Of a stretch of 64,000 bases of DNA, positions 24,901 through 36,900 are shown one piece after another. The stretch lies in NCBI GenBank assembly GCA_021464415.1, contig JAKCWG010000010.1, positions 32,575 through 96,574 on the forward strand, in the 5' to 3' direction. Every line of letters begins with the position of its first letter. Within the stretch, counting starts at the first letter, position 1. Made by a program: the position numbers and the translations under genes. The notes beneath the pieces were generated by a model. It did not search any database. It was not told the DNA's origin and saw only the letters and a list, made by a program, of their open reading frames with translations. This DNA is from Lonicera japonica (lineage: Eukaryota; Streptophyta; Magnoliopsida; Dipsacales; Caprifoliaceae).

Positions 24901-25270
24901 GATCCCTCTTTGATGTTGACATAGGAGGAGAAAATGTGCGTAATGTTGATGCTGCGGTAAAAGGTAAGATTTTTTTTGCTGCGGTAAGATTTTTTTTTTC
25001 TGCTGTGGTAAGATTTTTTATACCAACTTTAAATATTGTGGTAAGACTTTTAAATGCTTTATGTCTTTAATATTCATACTTATTTTATTTTGCATGTTAT
25101 ATTTCGTGTTTTGACATTTTATTGAGCCATTAAAAAAAAAAAAACAAAAATGGCAAAAGATGGAGAGGCATACACACCTTGGCCTCATAGATGAAGCACT
25201 CTTGGAGTTACCATTTTCTCTCCGTGGCCTTGATCCCTTTTTGATGTTGCCATAGGGGGAGAAAATGTGT
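24901..25270 (+). repeat. Direct repeat pair near the captured segment
   Basis: 24901-24939 and 25232-25270 share 'gatccctctttgatgttg' / 'gatccctttttgatgttg' followed by 'cataggaggagaaaatg' / 'cataggggg agaaaatg'. The sequence is typical of the untranslated 3' region of such copia elements. Between them are three repeats of a 'gctg(c/t)ggtaagattttttt' motif (24950-25015) and an A-run. Confidence 0.7.
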
Positions 25271-25504
25271 GTTGGTAAGACCATTAATTATTTTATGTCT
25301 TTAATATTGACAATTATTTTCTTTTGAAAACCTTATTTGAGATCAAAATTCTTTTATTAATTTTTAAAACTATCTCAAATATTTGTAATGCTTTTAACAA
25401 TCTTTTATTTTATCTATGCATAAATTGAGGGGGAGCATATTTCAATTATTCATATGCTATTTATGCTTGTTATTGAAAACACACATTAATTTATTGTCAT
25501 CATC

Positions 25505-25517
25505 AAAAAGGGGGAGA
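25505..25517 (+). other. Polypurine tract of the copia element
   Basis: AAAAAGGGGGAGA ends one base before the 3' LTR; it is the expected plus-strand primer site. Confidence 0.85.
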
Positions 25518-25518
25518 T

Positions 25519-27080
25519 TGTTGACCTTGAAGGTCTTAATCTTATTTTGATAATAACAATAAATTAATCATGTGTAATTTAACATGTTCTTGATATAAGA
25601 TTATAGATTTCTTATTTGGAAAATCAAGAATAGCATGATTGCTCAAAGGAAGTTTGACAAGGATCATTCAATCAATATCCGATCAAGTCAACGAAGCATT
25701 CGACTAAAACCGATCTACCCGAATTCAAATCATTCTTCTACAAGCGTTGGACAAGACAAGAAGATCAATCTCATCACCCACAAGCTAGCAATGCAAATTC
25801 ATGAAGCACTAAGATCAAGAATCGTATGCAAAAGCTTCAAGGGAAAAGCTTCAAGTGAAGAATCAATTTGAAGAAACAAATCGAAGCATTCGAAGACTCA
25901 TCTATTCGGTAATTGAGTGTTTGCTTAGGATTAATGTAAAGTTTCTTAATTGATTGATTATATAGCTCAAACATAATCTTACATCTTTTAAAGATTGATT
26001 TAAACTAGCTTGAAATTGAATTTATTTGAAAAACATTATTTTACAAAAATCGAGTTTCAAAATAAATTCATATTAATTTTAAATGATCATATTTTAAGCT
26101 ATAATAAAAATGGGTATCTTAGAAACATATATTTGAGGTTCATAAATCATTAGAATTTTATTTGGAACTAAATTATTAAATTGGAAAAATATTTTTATTT
26201 TTCGTTTAAAATTCGCTCAATTTTTGCCCAGTTTTAATCTAACGGTAAAATGGAAGCCTTCCCGAACTCCGATCATTTTGAAATTTTTACAGTAGTTAGA
26301 CAACATCTCCTGGCAATTTTGACTAAAATTTGAGCATGATCCAACGGTCAAATTGGGAGAAATTAACAAAACAAGTTTAAATTTTTGTGTCAAAACTAGC
26401 TGTTGGAAAGTTTGAAAATGTATACCTTGGAGCCAAAACCTCTCTTAATCATCCCCAACGGCCATATGATTTTGTAAGCTATAAATATGATGTCTTAGAC
26501 ATGTTTTAACATACTTGAATCATTCTACAAACTTATTTTACATATATACAAAGTTATTCAAGTATTATTGATCATATTCTTCATTTTTGAGCTATATATT
26601 TTGATCAATTTTGATATCTCTTAGTGTGAGCTTCATTTGTATTTTGTTATACACAAGAGAAATATTTTACATTGGTGTTAGTCACCAAAATTTGTTCAAA
26701 TCATTTTTGTGAGAGGTGTATCTCATAGAATTAGCAAGAGGGATTTCTTGTGAAAGTATTGAAGGTGTTTCAATACTTGTAAGAGTGTGTGAGAAGAATA
26801 CACTTGTAGAGGTTTGATCTTCACCCGGAAGGAGATCGGTTATAGTGGAAATTCTCGGGGAACTAACCGAGCGCGGAGTAGGGGAACAAGCCGAACCGTG
26901 TGGACAAAAAATCTTTGACTTCGATCGGTTCAATCTTTCTAACTCAATCTCTTTATTATTAATTGTTTTATTATTGCTTACATTCCTTGATATATATTTG
27001 TTAACTAAATTGTTTTTAAATTTCGCATTTAGTTTTAAAAACCCTATTCACCCCCCCTCTAGGGTATTTTTCGACCTACA
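25519..27080 (+). repeat. 3' LTR of the copia element
   Basis: TGTTGACCTTGAAGG to TTTTTCGACCTACA, 1562 bp, the same length as the 5' LTR. Differences cluster between about 25980 and 26340. It is followed by the second ACTAT. Confidence 0.9.
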
Positions 27081-27999
27081 ACTATGACTCATGGCTTACT
27101 TATTGATCTCTTGGAAGAACATTTATCGTTATCTATGGTCTAGAATGCTTGTATATGTTGGACGAAATGTCCTTATGTGTATAGTGCTTATCGGGATGGA
27201 AAATAAGTGGGGCTCGGCGCCTTTGGGTTAAAAATTCCTAAACTCCCAGGGAGCAATGTTTGGTCGCCTATAAGCTACTGGTGAGGAGCCCAGGAACCTA
27301 CGTAAATTGGCAAGGCACTATGGATTATATTGTTACTCATGTTCGTGTGATTTGGGGACAGTTGGTCTCAAGGCATCATTGTAGTGGTATTGCATCTCTG
27401 ACAGCTACATACTATATATACATAACTCGGATACTTTATCCGACAGTAAATGGTTGACACATGAGGTAACCTACATAGCATGTGCATGCATTGTTTGTTA
27501 CAATAACAATTTTCAGTTTGTAATATTGATTAGAATACTCTTGATATGAGAGCATCCAATTCAGTTTTTAAATGAAATATCCCCTGTTTATTTTTTCCCC
27601 TACTGAGCAAATAGCTCACCCCATTTTCCTAAAATAATCCAAGTACCGAGGAGTCTAACGAGAATAAGGATACGACGGGACTCGGGGCGAAGTAGAGGCT
27701 TTGATACGATGATCATTTCTGTGACACATGTGTTTTTCTCGGGAAGCCACGACTAACTCGAAGATTGTATATCTTTTTTATGCTTATACAGTTTGGTTTT
27801 ATATAACTATTACATATATGTGAAAGTTATATTATTGTCTTTACACTTCACGTTTGTATACACGTGGCACACTTGTGGTATTGTCTTTTACTAGACTTAT
27901 ACACCCATTTTAGTCAAACTAATATGGGTTAGTAACACTTTAGGTCTTAATTACGGGTTTTGTCCTATAAATTAAGGCGGGGGGGGGGGGGGTATTACA

Positions 28000-29030
28000 G
28001 CTTACGTGAAATTAAAGTATGCAATTGGAATTAGTTGTGTAACATATAAATAAGAGGTTGGGTGTAAGTAGCACAAACATGTGCTAAGTGTCACTCTCTT
28101 CTGGGAGTTATATGACTCATCCATTGATGAGCTTGTGTCTCTTGTGCAATATTCATTAAAGAGCTTAAAATTTGAAACAAAAGTGAGAGAGAAAAAAGAG
28201 GAAGAAGAAAAAAGAAAATATAAACAACAAGAAAAAAATTTCAGAATTAAAGTTTGGTGAGTTCAAAAATTATGTTATTTATGTTTTTATCATCCTTTCG
28301 TCATGTTACACTAATCGAAATTGGAAAACCATTATTGAAAATGAAAGAACATGCTTTTGCATTTGTTTCTTGGTGTTCTTGTGTATTGTGATGATGGAAT
28401 TAGATTTTCTTGATTATGAAGAGATACAATTGGTGAGAAAAGTAAAAATCATGCTAAATATGAGTTATGTGTTGTTTCTTGATGTTTAGTAAAGTTTTGT
28501 ATAAGATTTGATTGAAAATAAGATGAAAACTTAAAAATTTTACTTTATGGCAGATTGATGTCATTGTACAAGAATTGCAATAAATCTTAGTAGAAAACTC
28601 TTATTTATGCACTGTAAATTGCATTAGAAGTAGATACATAGAGCTTTCTAGAAATATATGGTAGAGCATCTAGTTCTCATCCAATTGGTATAGTTTAATC
28701 CATAAACTTGTACCACATCTAAATGTTGTTTTCTGGAAATCATGTATTTACTTAATTGTTTTATGAATCTCTGATGTTTTAGCCATTGGATTATGCTTAA
28801 ATTCTGAAATGTTGTTTATAGACATGTTTTATAACTAACCTAAAAATTTGGGAATGATCGGAGCATGGAAAGTGTTTCATATATTCAGGGGATCCATACT
28901 GCACCTAATTAGCATTGTAAACTAACAAGTGCATAAGTAGTATACATTTGTGTAATTGTTATCGTATTTTGTACATTTATAAATGGTTATATTAAAGTGA
29001 AATTGGAGTTCTAATTATATTGGATTGATA
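28000..29030. other. Unassigned AT-rich stretch
   Basis: No gene seen. A 'catataaataagagg' TATA-like motif near 28042 is followed by a purine-rich 'gagagagaaaaaagagg' leader near 28185-28230, an LTR- or promoter-like arrangement, but no open frame or second LTR copy supports it. Confidence 0.3.
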
Positions 29031-29950
29031 GGTGAAGGAACTTGTACTCGACATGTCACCATTAATGAGAATCGAAAACAAAACTATAAAAACACATCCC
29101 ATGACAATATTAATAAATGTTCCGTCAAAGCCCAAGGAAGTCATAGATTTTTTGAGAAAATACTATTCAATCCTATCTTACACTTCACAAATATCAATTT
29201 TTAAGGAAAAATGCCCGATTTTGCCACTTGATTTAGTTGTCAAAAAAGATTAACTTAAAAAGCCGCAATAAAATAAGCAGTAATAGGCCTACCCTTGACG
29301 AAAGCACTTTTAAGTCTCTGAAATAATTAAAGGCAACATAGCTTTAGGCCTATTGCCAAAATTTTCGCTGCAATTTTATATATAACATTACAAAGACATA
29401 TTGGCCAGACTAAGCAATGTTAAAAGCCTCCTTAAATTTTGGAATGAGGGCTACATTTGTGTGATTGAAAATCAGAGGAGCATAACTATTATTAAGAAAA
29501 CCCAAAACGATACTAGGAACCTTAGTCCCCATAATATGCTAAATCTTTTGGAAAAAATAGAGCAAGCATACTATGGAGTCCTTGGGCTTTACAAGGGCCC
29601 ATAATTTTTAATACATCACATACCTCATCAATGCTATAATCTCACGAGAGGAACTCGTTCATTTGGTTAGTGACTCGAACCTTATTCCTTTAAGAGCGTC
29701 CCCAATAGCATTAAAAGTTGGTTCATCATACTAGAACAAACTGGGAAAACACTGAACCGTGCATGACCCAATTTCTTCTTTAGTAACTAACATATGCCCG
29801 TCATTATCTTGCAAACTACAAATTAAATTTATTCGCCGTCTTTGAGTCACCTTTGCATGAAAAAAACTTAGTGTTTCTATCTCCTTCTTTCAGTCAAATG
29901 GCTCAAGGCCGCTGCCGCCATTTTATCTCCTCTAATTCTATTGTATATTT
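29031..29950 (-). pseudogene. Second L1-type LINE ORF2 relic
   Basis: Its antisense sequence is near-identical in long runs to the LINE at 13900-14520 ('catgacaatattaataaat', 'aaagcccaaggaagtcata'), and it extends farther toward the ORF2 N-side. Readings such as RNTKFFHAKVTQRRRINLI and DEVCDVLKIMGP come from 29600-29890. The frame is broken by many stops. The two relics belong to one family but decayed separately. Confidence 0.75.
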
Positions 29951-29992
29951 TAATTTTAGTAGTGACAAACGTAATTTAATAACTAAAATTTA

Positions 29993-30350
29993 GTGTTTGT
30001 TTGGTTGATATTTTAAAATATGTGTTCTAGATAAATTTTTGGAAAGTGTGAAAGTATGTTGAAAAGTGAATCTAATTTTTGTTGGAGGTTTTTTCAACCA
30101 ATTCAAAAAAAATCATGAAAAAAATTCAAAAAATAGTCACAATGATCTTATTTTATAGATTTCGATGAGTATATTTGAAATATATATATTTTTTTAATCT
30201 AATTTTAATTTTTGAATTTAAAGTTATGGTGTTTTAAAAATTTTATGAGAGATAAAATAAAATGAAGTAAATTTTTAAAAAATTAAAATAAAATTAATTT
30301 TTTAATAAAAAATTTAAAAATTTAATTTAAAAATTTCAATCAAACACCAC
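29993..30350. mobile_element. Tourist-like MITE, TSD TTA
   Basis: Left end GTGTTTGTTTGGTTGATA and right end TTTCAATCAAACACCAC form imperfect terminal inverted repeats. TTA flanks both sides (29990-29992, 30351-30353). The body is AT-rich and noncoding. A PIF/Harbinger-type origin is inferred from the 3-bp target. Confidence 0.65.
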
Positions 30351-31027
30351 TTAGATCACCAAAGTGAAACCTATACGCCAAGATATCATTATCGAAGGAT
30401 AAAGAAAAAAGAGAGACGATGAGCTTTTTCTTTTCTTTTCTTTTCTTTTGTTTTAAATCAACTAATCAAGTAATAAAAAATTTAATTTTTAAATACCTTG
30501 ATTAATCGTAAACGCATCTTCAATCAATCAGATAACTAAGTTATGAAGTTATGGTGAGTTTCTCACCTCACGTGCTCTTTAGTCTCCAAAGCCCCTCTCC
30601 GTAAAGGATGTCAGTTGGAGGGAAATCCATCTGGCCGTCCATTTGGTAACGAGCGGTCACGATTCATCTCTCCCAATCTATGTACTCAAAACGAATTGGA
30701 GAGAGGGGGAAGAAACCAAAATAGGGTGTGAAGAGAAGGAAGCAACCAGAGAAGACTGAAGAGAACAACAAGGCACAGAAGTTCCAGAGAAGATAACACA
30801 GGAAAAAAATCGCCGAATTAAAACGTGAACGAAAAAAATTGAGGAGGATTTCAGTAGACCACTTTGATTACCTTTCCAGAATATTATATAACTTATGTTT
30901 TGTTCGAATGCAGAGCGTAGATCTTTGAGGTAGTCTCTTGTCTTACTTTTCTGTGTGTTGTTATTAATATTTCTGAAGTTTCAGGGAAAATCTTGAATCG
31001 AATCTGGGTTTGTTGCAGAAAACAAGT

Positions 31028-31030
<3 letters not shown>

Positions 31031-31060
<30 letters not shown>
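31031..31060 (+). repeat. (GA)15 tract in the DUF1639 gene leader
   Basis: An uninterrupted GA dinucleotide run lies 24 bases before the start codon of the DUF1639 gene. GA-rich leaders are common in plant 5' untranslated regions. A possible leader intron with acceptor 'tttgttgcag' ends at about 31019. Confidence 0.8.
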
Positions 31061-31062
<2 letters not shown>

Positions 31063-31083
31063 TTTATATATATAGATTGGAAT

Positions 31084-31659
31084 ATGGATAAGTTACAGTG
31101 GGGAAATAGGAAGCGTCTCCGATGTGTGAAGATGAGAGCCTCCTCAACCTCACCCACAGTCGGAAAATCAGATGCGGATGTTGTTGATGGGTTTGGGGTT
31201 AAGAAGAAGAAAATCACCCCTCGACTTGATCGAAGACTCGGACTCGTCACCACCACTGCCGCCGCCGTCGCCTCCGCCGCAGCTGATAATCAAGGATCTC
31301 ATCCTCATCCTCTTCAATCCCCTAATCGACTCATCACCACCAGGTAAAAACCATTTGTTTTTGTTGTTGATAAAGTTGAGAATTTCACAAGAGGTCAGGT
31401 ACTGGTGAGGAATTTTTTTTTTTTTCAAGAAAATTAAATACCCAAAATGAAAAATAAAATAAAATAGAACAAGAAATTGGGGATATAATATATATATACA
31501 TACATATACATATATATAGTAATTAGTCCGGATCTGGTATCTGGCATTCCGGACTTTTAGCGATTGTTTTTTTGTCTATTTTAGAGAGATATTTTTAGCA
31601 ACGAAATTTTTTTTCGTTTTTTTTGCTAAAGGTCTCATGAATATACCAGATTCTGGCTG

Positions 31660-31693
<34 letters not shown>

Positions 31694-33881
31694 ATATATT
31701 TATATTTTTTTGTATATATAGTGCTATAAGTTTTCATAGATTCCATCCCAACACCATATTTTTAGAAGCCAAATGTAGATCTGACTGGAAGAAGCATAAT
31801 ATAAGAAGCTAATAATTAGGGTTTTTATTTGGAATAATTTTGATTGATGGTAATAGGAGGATCCGTAGCTTTCACAAACCAAACCGTAGATATATATCTG
31901 TAATACAAGGGTTTTTTTTCCCTCTTCTTTATAGACTACATGTATTTTTTTTCTTTGGAAAGGAAGGTCCAATTTTGTTCCTTTACTACACTAACGAATG
32001 TTTTGAAAAGGGTTAGGCGGATGTAGTGCGGCCATAGAATGCCTATGCGGGGCTAGTTGTCTAGGCTTGGAAGCTGATTTTTTATTTATAAAAATATAAT
32101 ATCACAAAATTCTAACTTCGCTCGCTTCTAAAAGGATGATACAAGTTTGTTAAATGAATATTGCTCATATTTCAAAGCAATAATATTTAAACAAAAGGAG
32201 TGAAATTCCATTAGTCCTGCCAAATCGCCATCCCGCGGCTGCCTAGCTAGGCTAAGCGGCAGACCACCTTCTAGCGCCTAGGCAAGGACATAATCAGTCA
32301 TAAGCGGGGATTTTTAGAATAGTGACAAGAAGTAGAAAAAACCCCACCCTGCCCCATCCCACCCTACCCCTGGTGAGCGCCTTTACCATTAGCCTGTTAG
32401 GCTAACCCACTCAACAACAGATCCCTAAATTAATTACACGACTATATATATATACGGTATTATAGAGGTTTCTTTGTTTGGGGGGGAAAGTTGAAGAGAA
32501 ACCAATTTTTTTATTTTTATTTTTGTTTGGTTGCAGGGAGTTGGGGATGAACAACAACAGATCCAGGAGTGGAAATGAGGGTGGGAAGATGTTGTTGACC
32601 TCATCATCTTCACCAGAAAAGGAAGAATATTATAGGTATTACACGACGAGGGGATCAGTGGGGGGATTGGATGAGAGCAGTAGTAAGATTTTAATGGAAC
32701 AACAACAACCACTGCACTTGCAGGAAGATTACAACCACCACCGAATATCTAACTACTCGTCTTCTTCTTCGGCTAAGGTTGTTTGGCCCAGACTATTTAT
32801 TGCATTATCAAGTAAAGAGAAAGAAGAAGATTTTATGGCCATGAAAGGTTGTAAACCACCTCAGAGGCCTAAGAAGAGGGCCAAGTTGATTCAGAAAAGC
32901 TTACTGGTAAGTAGAGTTACCACTAGTACTAGTCCCTTTTGGTCTTTTATCCCTTTGTCAGAGATATTAATGCTCTCTATGTATAACCTTGTGATTATTC
33001 TAACTCCCTTGGTAATGCATTATGAGACTCTTTACTTGTGAGTTTCTCGATTTAAGATTTCCTTAGGGTGTGCTTGATAGAAAACATGGAATTAGGGTAA
33101 GAAGTGTTCAAGTTCAAGTCAATTGAATTCCATCGAAAACCATTTAGGGTGTCAAAAGATGGAAAATGTGTACTTTTTTCATTTTTTGTTGGAGTTTGAT
33201 TGCCTAATTTTGTATGCAATTCTAATTCCACCTAGTTTCATGGTACAGTTGGATGATGGAAAAGTACACTTTTGCCAAATTTTCCATGGAAAATTTGGCC
33301 AATCAAACAAACCCTGAAAGTACTGAACACACACATACACATATTTTGCCTGTCTTGATGTTATTTTTTTTCCCTCTCTAAGATTGTGCCTTTTCTTTTC
33401 GTTATATTTTTTCTTTGCAGTTTGTGAGTCCAGGGGCATGGCTATCTGACTTGTGCCAAGAGAGATACGAAGTGAGGGAGAAGAAGACTTCTAAGAAGGT
33501 AAGGAATCAACTCCACCAACAATTGCAGTGAAATACTATTTATGCTACTTTTTTGCAGTTTGAAATATAGTAGATTGTGTTTGGCGTATGCTACATTTTG
33601 TATTCGCCAAAGTATCTTATGGATTTATATGGGGCAGTGCAAGCGAGAAGTCTCATTCTCCCTCCCCCTATTGTAGTTCTCAAAAGAACGATTATTGAGG
33701 ACCCTTTTTTATAAGAACATATTCATCCATTTATCCTTCAAAATTGAGACGCACTTTTTTCCCTTAAAACAGAGGACCGTTGATGAAGATTTGTTAAACG
33801 GTGTGCGTATTATTTTATTTTGTTTTGCAGAGACCAAGAGGATTGAAGGCCATGGGAAGCATAGAAAGTGATTCAGAATGA
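31084..33881 (+). CDS. DUF1639-family protein, four exons, 252 aa
   Basis: Exons 31084-31343, 32537-32906, 33421-33498 and 33831-33881 join in phase to 759 nt. All introns are GT-AG. The C-terminal ~63 residues (about 190-252) are the DUF1639 domain: GCKPPQRPKKRAKLIQK, then SPGAWLSDLCQERYEVREKK and RPRGLKAMGSIESDSE, close to the end at which family members normally stop. The first two exons encode a basic, low-complexity N-terminus (NRKRLRCVKMRAS, Ser runs, QQQQPLHLQ) with likely nuclear-type basic patches. The family is plant-specific with no established biochemical function, so none is given. Intron 1 is 1.2 kb and holds repeat-like sequence near 32010-32290; intron 2 holds a Tourist-like MITE. 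Confidence 0.9.
33066..33314. mobile_element. Tourist-like MITE in DUF1639 intron 2
   Basis: Ends GGGTGTGCTTGATAG and CCAATCAAACAAACCC are imperfect inverted repeats, flanked by TTA (33063-33065) and TGA (33315-33317), a target duplication with one change. Internal 'ccatggaaaatttggccaat' resembles the right end of the 39338 element, so they are one family. Confidence 0.65.
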
Positions 33882-34119
33882 AAAGATTGGAGAAGGTAGA
33901 TTTATTTGGAGCTGGCGAAGTAAGATTCAAATAGTTTGTTGTAGTTTTGATTTGTGGAGAAATTGTTTTTGTTAAAAATTACAAATACAGTCCAATCTTT
34001 AGTAACATTTAGGAAGCCATGCAAGTTTTTCTGGCTTGTTGGTTTTCATTTGATTGTGTTTTTATTGTCCCCTTCTTTCATTTCATTTCATTTCACGCGA
34101 GCCGCGTGACTGGCCTTTC

Positions 34120-34260
34120 TTTAACCCTTTTTTTTTAATCACAAAAGAGGAAGGGAATTTATTTAAGTACCAACATGCCAATTCAAGACTTAGCCATAAG
34201 ATCAGCCACTGAGTTTGCCTCCCTATAACAAAAGGGCATCCAAACTTGTCATGACTTCAA
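34120..34260 (-). pseudogene. LINE RNase H-like 3' tail with poly-A
   Basis: The minus-strand reading VWMPFCYREANSVADLMAKS is the conserved end of the plant RVT_3 RNase H-like domain. About 110 bases beyond it, toward lower coordinates, lies a T-run (34128-34136), an A-tail on the minus strand. It is consistent with a 5'-truncated LINE or related retro-insertion just past the 3' end of the DUF1639 gene. Confidence 0.5.
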
Positions 34261-34506
34261 TCATCCGAATGATGTTCTCCGCATGAGAAGGTCCTGCTGC
34301 AGTGCTGCATATGCATATTCATCTTTTTTTCGTTGCATGACCTCGTAAGTAGACGAAGAATCAATTTCAGTGACACCGCCTGCGAATCCCACGGGGCTTG
34401 GGGCTTGTGAACTTGGCGTACATGTATAATCTGAAAAGTAATTGGGTTTGTTGGAATAGATTATTCCAAGCATGAGGTCATATAAATACACGCATTCATC
34501 ATCCAT
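34261..34506 (-). CDS. Hypothetical 81-codon frame, possibly a gene fragment
   Basis: Not recognised. The frame starts just after a 'tatataaac' stretch. An acceptor-like 'ttacttttcag' inside it (near 34435) precedes a coding-like segment SPVGFAGGVTEIDSSSTYE, MQRKKDEYAYAAL, QQDLLMRRTSFG ending at the stop. About 110 bases farther out another acceptor-like 'gtttgttgcag' precedes KTGRHGESRLDKLI (near 34640-34590). It may therefore be terminal exons of a broken gene rather than a stand-alone ORF. There is no domain evidence. Confidence 0.3.
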   Translation of the reverse strand: MDDECVYLYDLMLGIIYSNKPNYFSDYTCTPSSQAPSPVGFAGGVTEIDSSSTYEVMQRKKDEYAYAALQQDLLMRRTSFG

Positions 34507-34649
34507 GTTTATATAGATATAGTCATGTATTTACGTACATTCTTCATTTTGTATACTGATGTAAAATATTACTACGGAAGCAAAGAAATCAGTTTGTCAA
34601 GCCGAGATTCGCCATGCCTGCCCGTTTTCGCTGCAACAAACAATCACGA

Positions 34650-36900
34650 CAACGTATTCAACTGACTGTTCCGTTTTTATGTGTGTGTTAATGTGATTTG
34701 AGTACCAAAAAAAAAATGTTCTTTTTCCGTTGTCCCATTTGAATATTATTTTGCAGAATCAAATTGAAATTTTTCAGAAGATTTTTTTTTTTCGAAGTTG
34801 TATTTTACAGTGTGGGATGTATATGATTCTTGAACACGTAGTGAAAGTAGTTGTGTCATTCAACATGATGATATGAATAATTTTGTTGCGACGTGGGATG
34901 CTGCTCGAATTCTAGCCAAGCTGGAGAGCATTGTTGCGGAACTTAAACGTAGGTCGCCCCTGATTAGTGGTGGACACAGGAATCCGGCTAAAGGAGGTGA
35001 AATTCAAGACAAATAAAATTTATTTAAAATTATAAAATTTTAATACAAACATATTAATAATGATATTTCATATAATGCAAATAACGAATATGAACGATTA
35101 CGATGAAATACAATAATAACACGCAAACATAATACCATTAATAACATTATGTCATTAATCAAGAAATACAACTAATGTTATGTTAGTAACTGAGAAATAA
35201 ATTATACCTAAATATTAAAAAAGTAGATTTAAGAAATGATTTACCTTAATAGTGTTGAGAAAATTGGTAAAAAGTATTATTTTCAAGCAATTTTGAGGAT
35301 AATGTTCAATAGTACTTCAAACTCAATTATGAAAGTTTTATTCTAGATTCGTATTCTTTTCCGTGAAGATATCAAAATCGTATGCACCTTTACTCAATAA
35401 TTATGGGGTGAATAAAAAATTGTCGTCTAAAATTGATATGGAAAAATGAAATGAAAGTCCACATAAAAGTTTTTAGGAAAAATTAATGGGTTTATAAAGA
35501 TCACCTCTTATGAACTACTTAATATTTAAGAAAAACAAAAGAATCATGTAACTTGTGTGCGTCCGCAATTACAAACACAAATATTAAAATTTTAAGCTTT
35601 ACACATATGTTCTTATATATAATTATTTTTTATCAAAAATTATCCCATATAGTTAAAAAAAAATCAAATCTAGAACTTAATATGTCCCGGCACCATTCAA
35701 ACAAACTACATCGCAAGAACTTAATATGTATTTAATATCATCACACAGTGACGAAGGCACTATTTCAATGGTGGGGCCCGCGTGTACTATAATATGTATT
35801 TTTTTCTGAAGTTTTTAAAATAAGACGAAGAAATTAATTAATAATAGAATAAATATTTTAATACAAACACAATATTTTGAAGCCCAACATGACAGAGATG
35901 AATAAGGAAAAAACTATTTTGATATCTAAACTTGGTTGTTATAACTGGGGATGCACCATTCAAACAAACCTTGATATGTATTTAATATCATTGTACACAA
36001 AATTGCATATAGTGGCGAAGTCAAAATTTTGAAAGAGGGGCTACAGGGTGTTTAACGTTTGCACTATAGTATATTTGTTTTTCTGAAACAATTAAAATAA
36101 GACAAAAAAAAAAAATTTAATAACTGGGCAAATATTTTAACGCAAACACAATATTATAAGTTATCGTTTGGTTCACGAAGGAAAAACCAATTCTCTTGTT
36201 TTTTCTATTAGGGTGGGAAAGTAAAGTTCCTGTTAAGTTTCTAAGTATGGAAAGTATTTAAATAGGGGTATTGTTATCCAAATTTTTTGTAATAAATGCT
36301 ATGAAATAATAAGAAAAACCAATCCCATAGATTTTGAGAGGAATGTTTTACCCCCTACTTTTTCCTCTGTTAGGAAAGTGTTTTCAAAATTTGTACTTAC
36401 CAAACGAAGGAAAGGAGGCTTAAGTTTTTTTGTACAATCCAACGAAAACATTAATTATAACAACATTTTTTGGGATTTCATTTTTTGAAAATATTGCAAG
36501 ACTTCTTCATTCTTAATTTCTTTGAAAATGTCTTGCTTAATGGACTTCTGGTTGAATAGAAGAGCTATCTTGTACATTATTTAACCCTGCATTTAAAAAG
36601 GATTGACTTGGGATTGAGAATAAGATTGTTCAACAAGCCCTTCCTCTTTATCAAAAACTTATTCATTACCATTGCTTCAAAATTGAATACAAAAATCAAT
36701 TTCAGTTCATTAGACTAGATCTTAACTAAAATTAGGATCAAATTTATCAAAATAATGGCTAACTAAAAATAAGGTCAAAAGCAAAATATAGAATCAAAGA
36801 TCAAACAACTACCAATACAAAGTATCAAACAATAAATTGTGCGCACATAGCTTTATTTATAATATTTGATCAAACGACCAACAATATAGAGTATCAAACA
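34650..36900. other. Intergenic, AT-rich, no gene seen
   Basis: No supported frame. Around 35690-36170 two related segments recur: 'cccggcaccattcaaacaaac' with 'ttaatatgtatttaatatca' at 35687 and 'gatgcaccattcaaacaaacc' with 'gatatgtatttaatatca' at 35950, each followed by 'gtgg(c/-)gaag' and 'ttttctgaa'. This is an approximate ~260-bp tandem duplication. Two near-identical 'caaacaataaattgtgc' stretches lie at 36827 and 36895. Confidence 0.5.

Larger units (their letters stand above)
19950..27080 (+). mobile_element. Non-autonomous Ty1-copia element carrying a captured LBD gene
   Basis: Complete by structure: target duplication ACTAT at 19945-19949 and 27081-27085, two 1562-bp LTRs, primer-binding site, gag with protease motif, polypurine tract. 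Integrase, reverse transcriptase and RNase H are absent. The internal region 23900-24900 instead holds an antisense LOB-domain coding sequence. By eye the LTRs differ at about 28 of 1562 positions (about 1.8%), so insertion is fairly recent. Movement would need proteins from a related autonomous copia. The captured segment is the main point of interest in this window. Confidence 0.9.
18313..27999 (+). mobile_element. Gypsy 3' LTR interrupted by two nested copia insertions
   Basis: The LTR begins TGACATCTCGAATC at 18313 after the polypurine tract, is interrupted at 18534, resumes at 27087 and ends GGTATTACA at 27999. The host LTR is about 1135 bp once the inserts are removed. CTATG at 18530-18534 and again at 27082-27086 marks the target duplication of the first insertion (the solo copia LTR). 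A 14-G run sits eight bases from the LTR end, where related LTRs have only four or five G. Confidence 0.75.

Noticed and set aside
31168..31428. Alternate frames on both strands over DUF1639 exon 1
   Set aside because: Overlap the supported exon; composition reflects its repeats.
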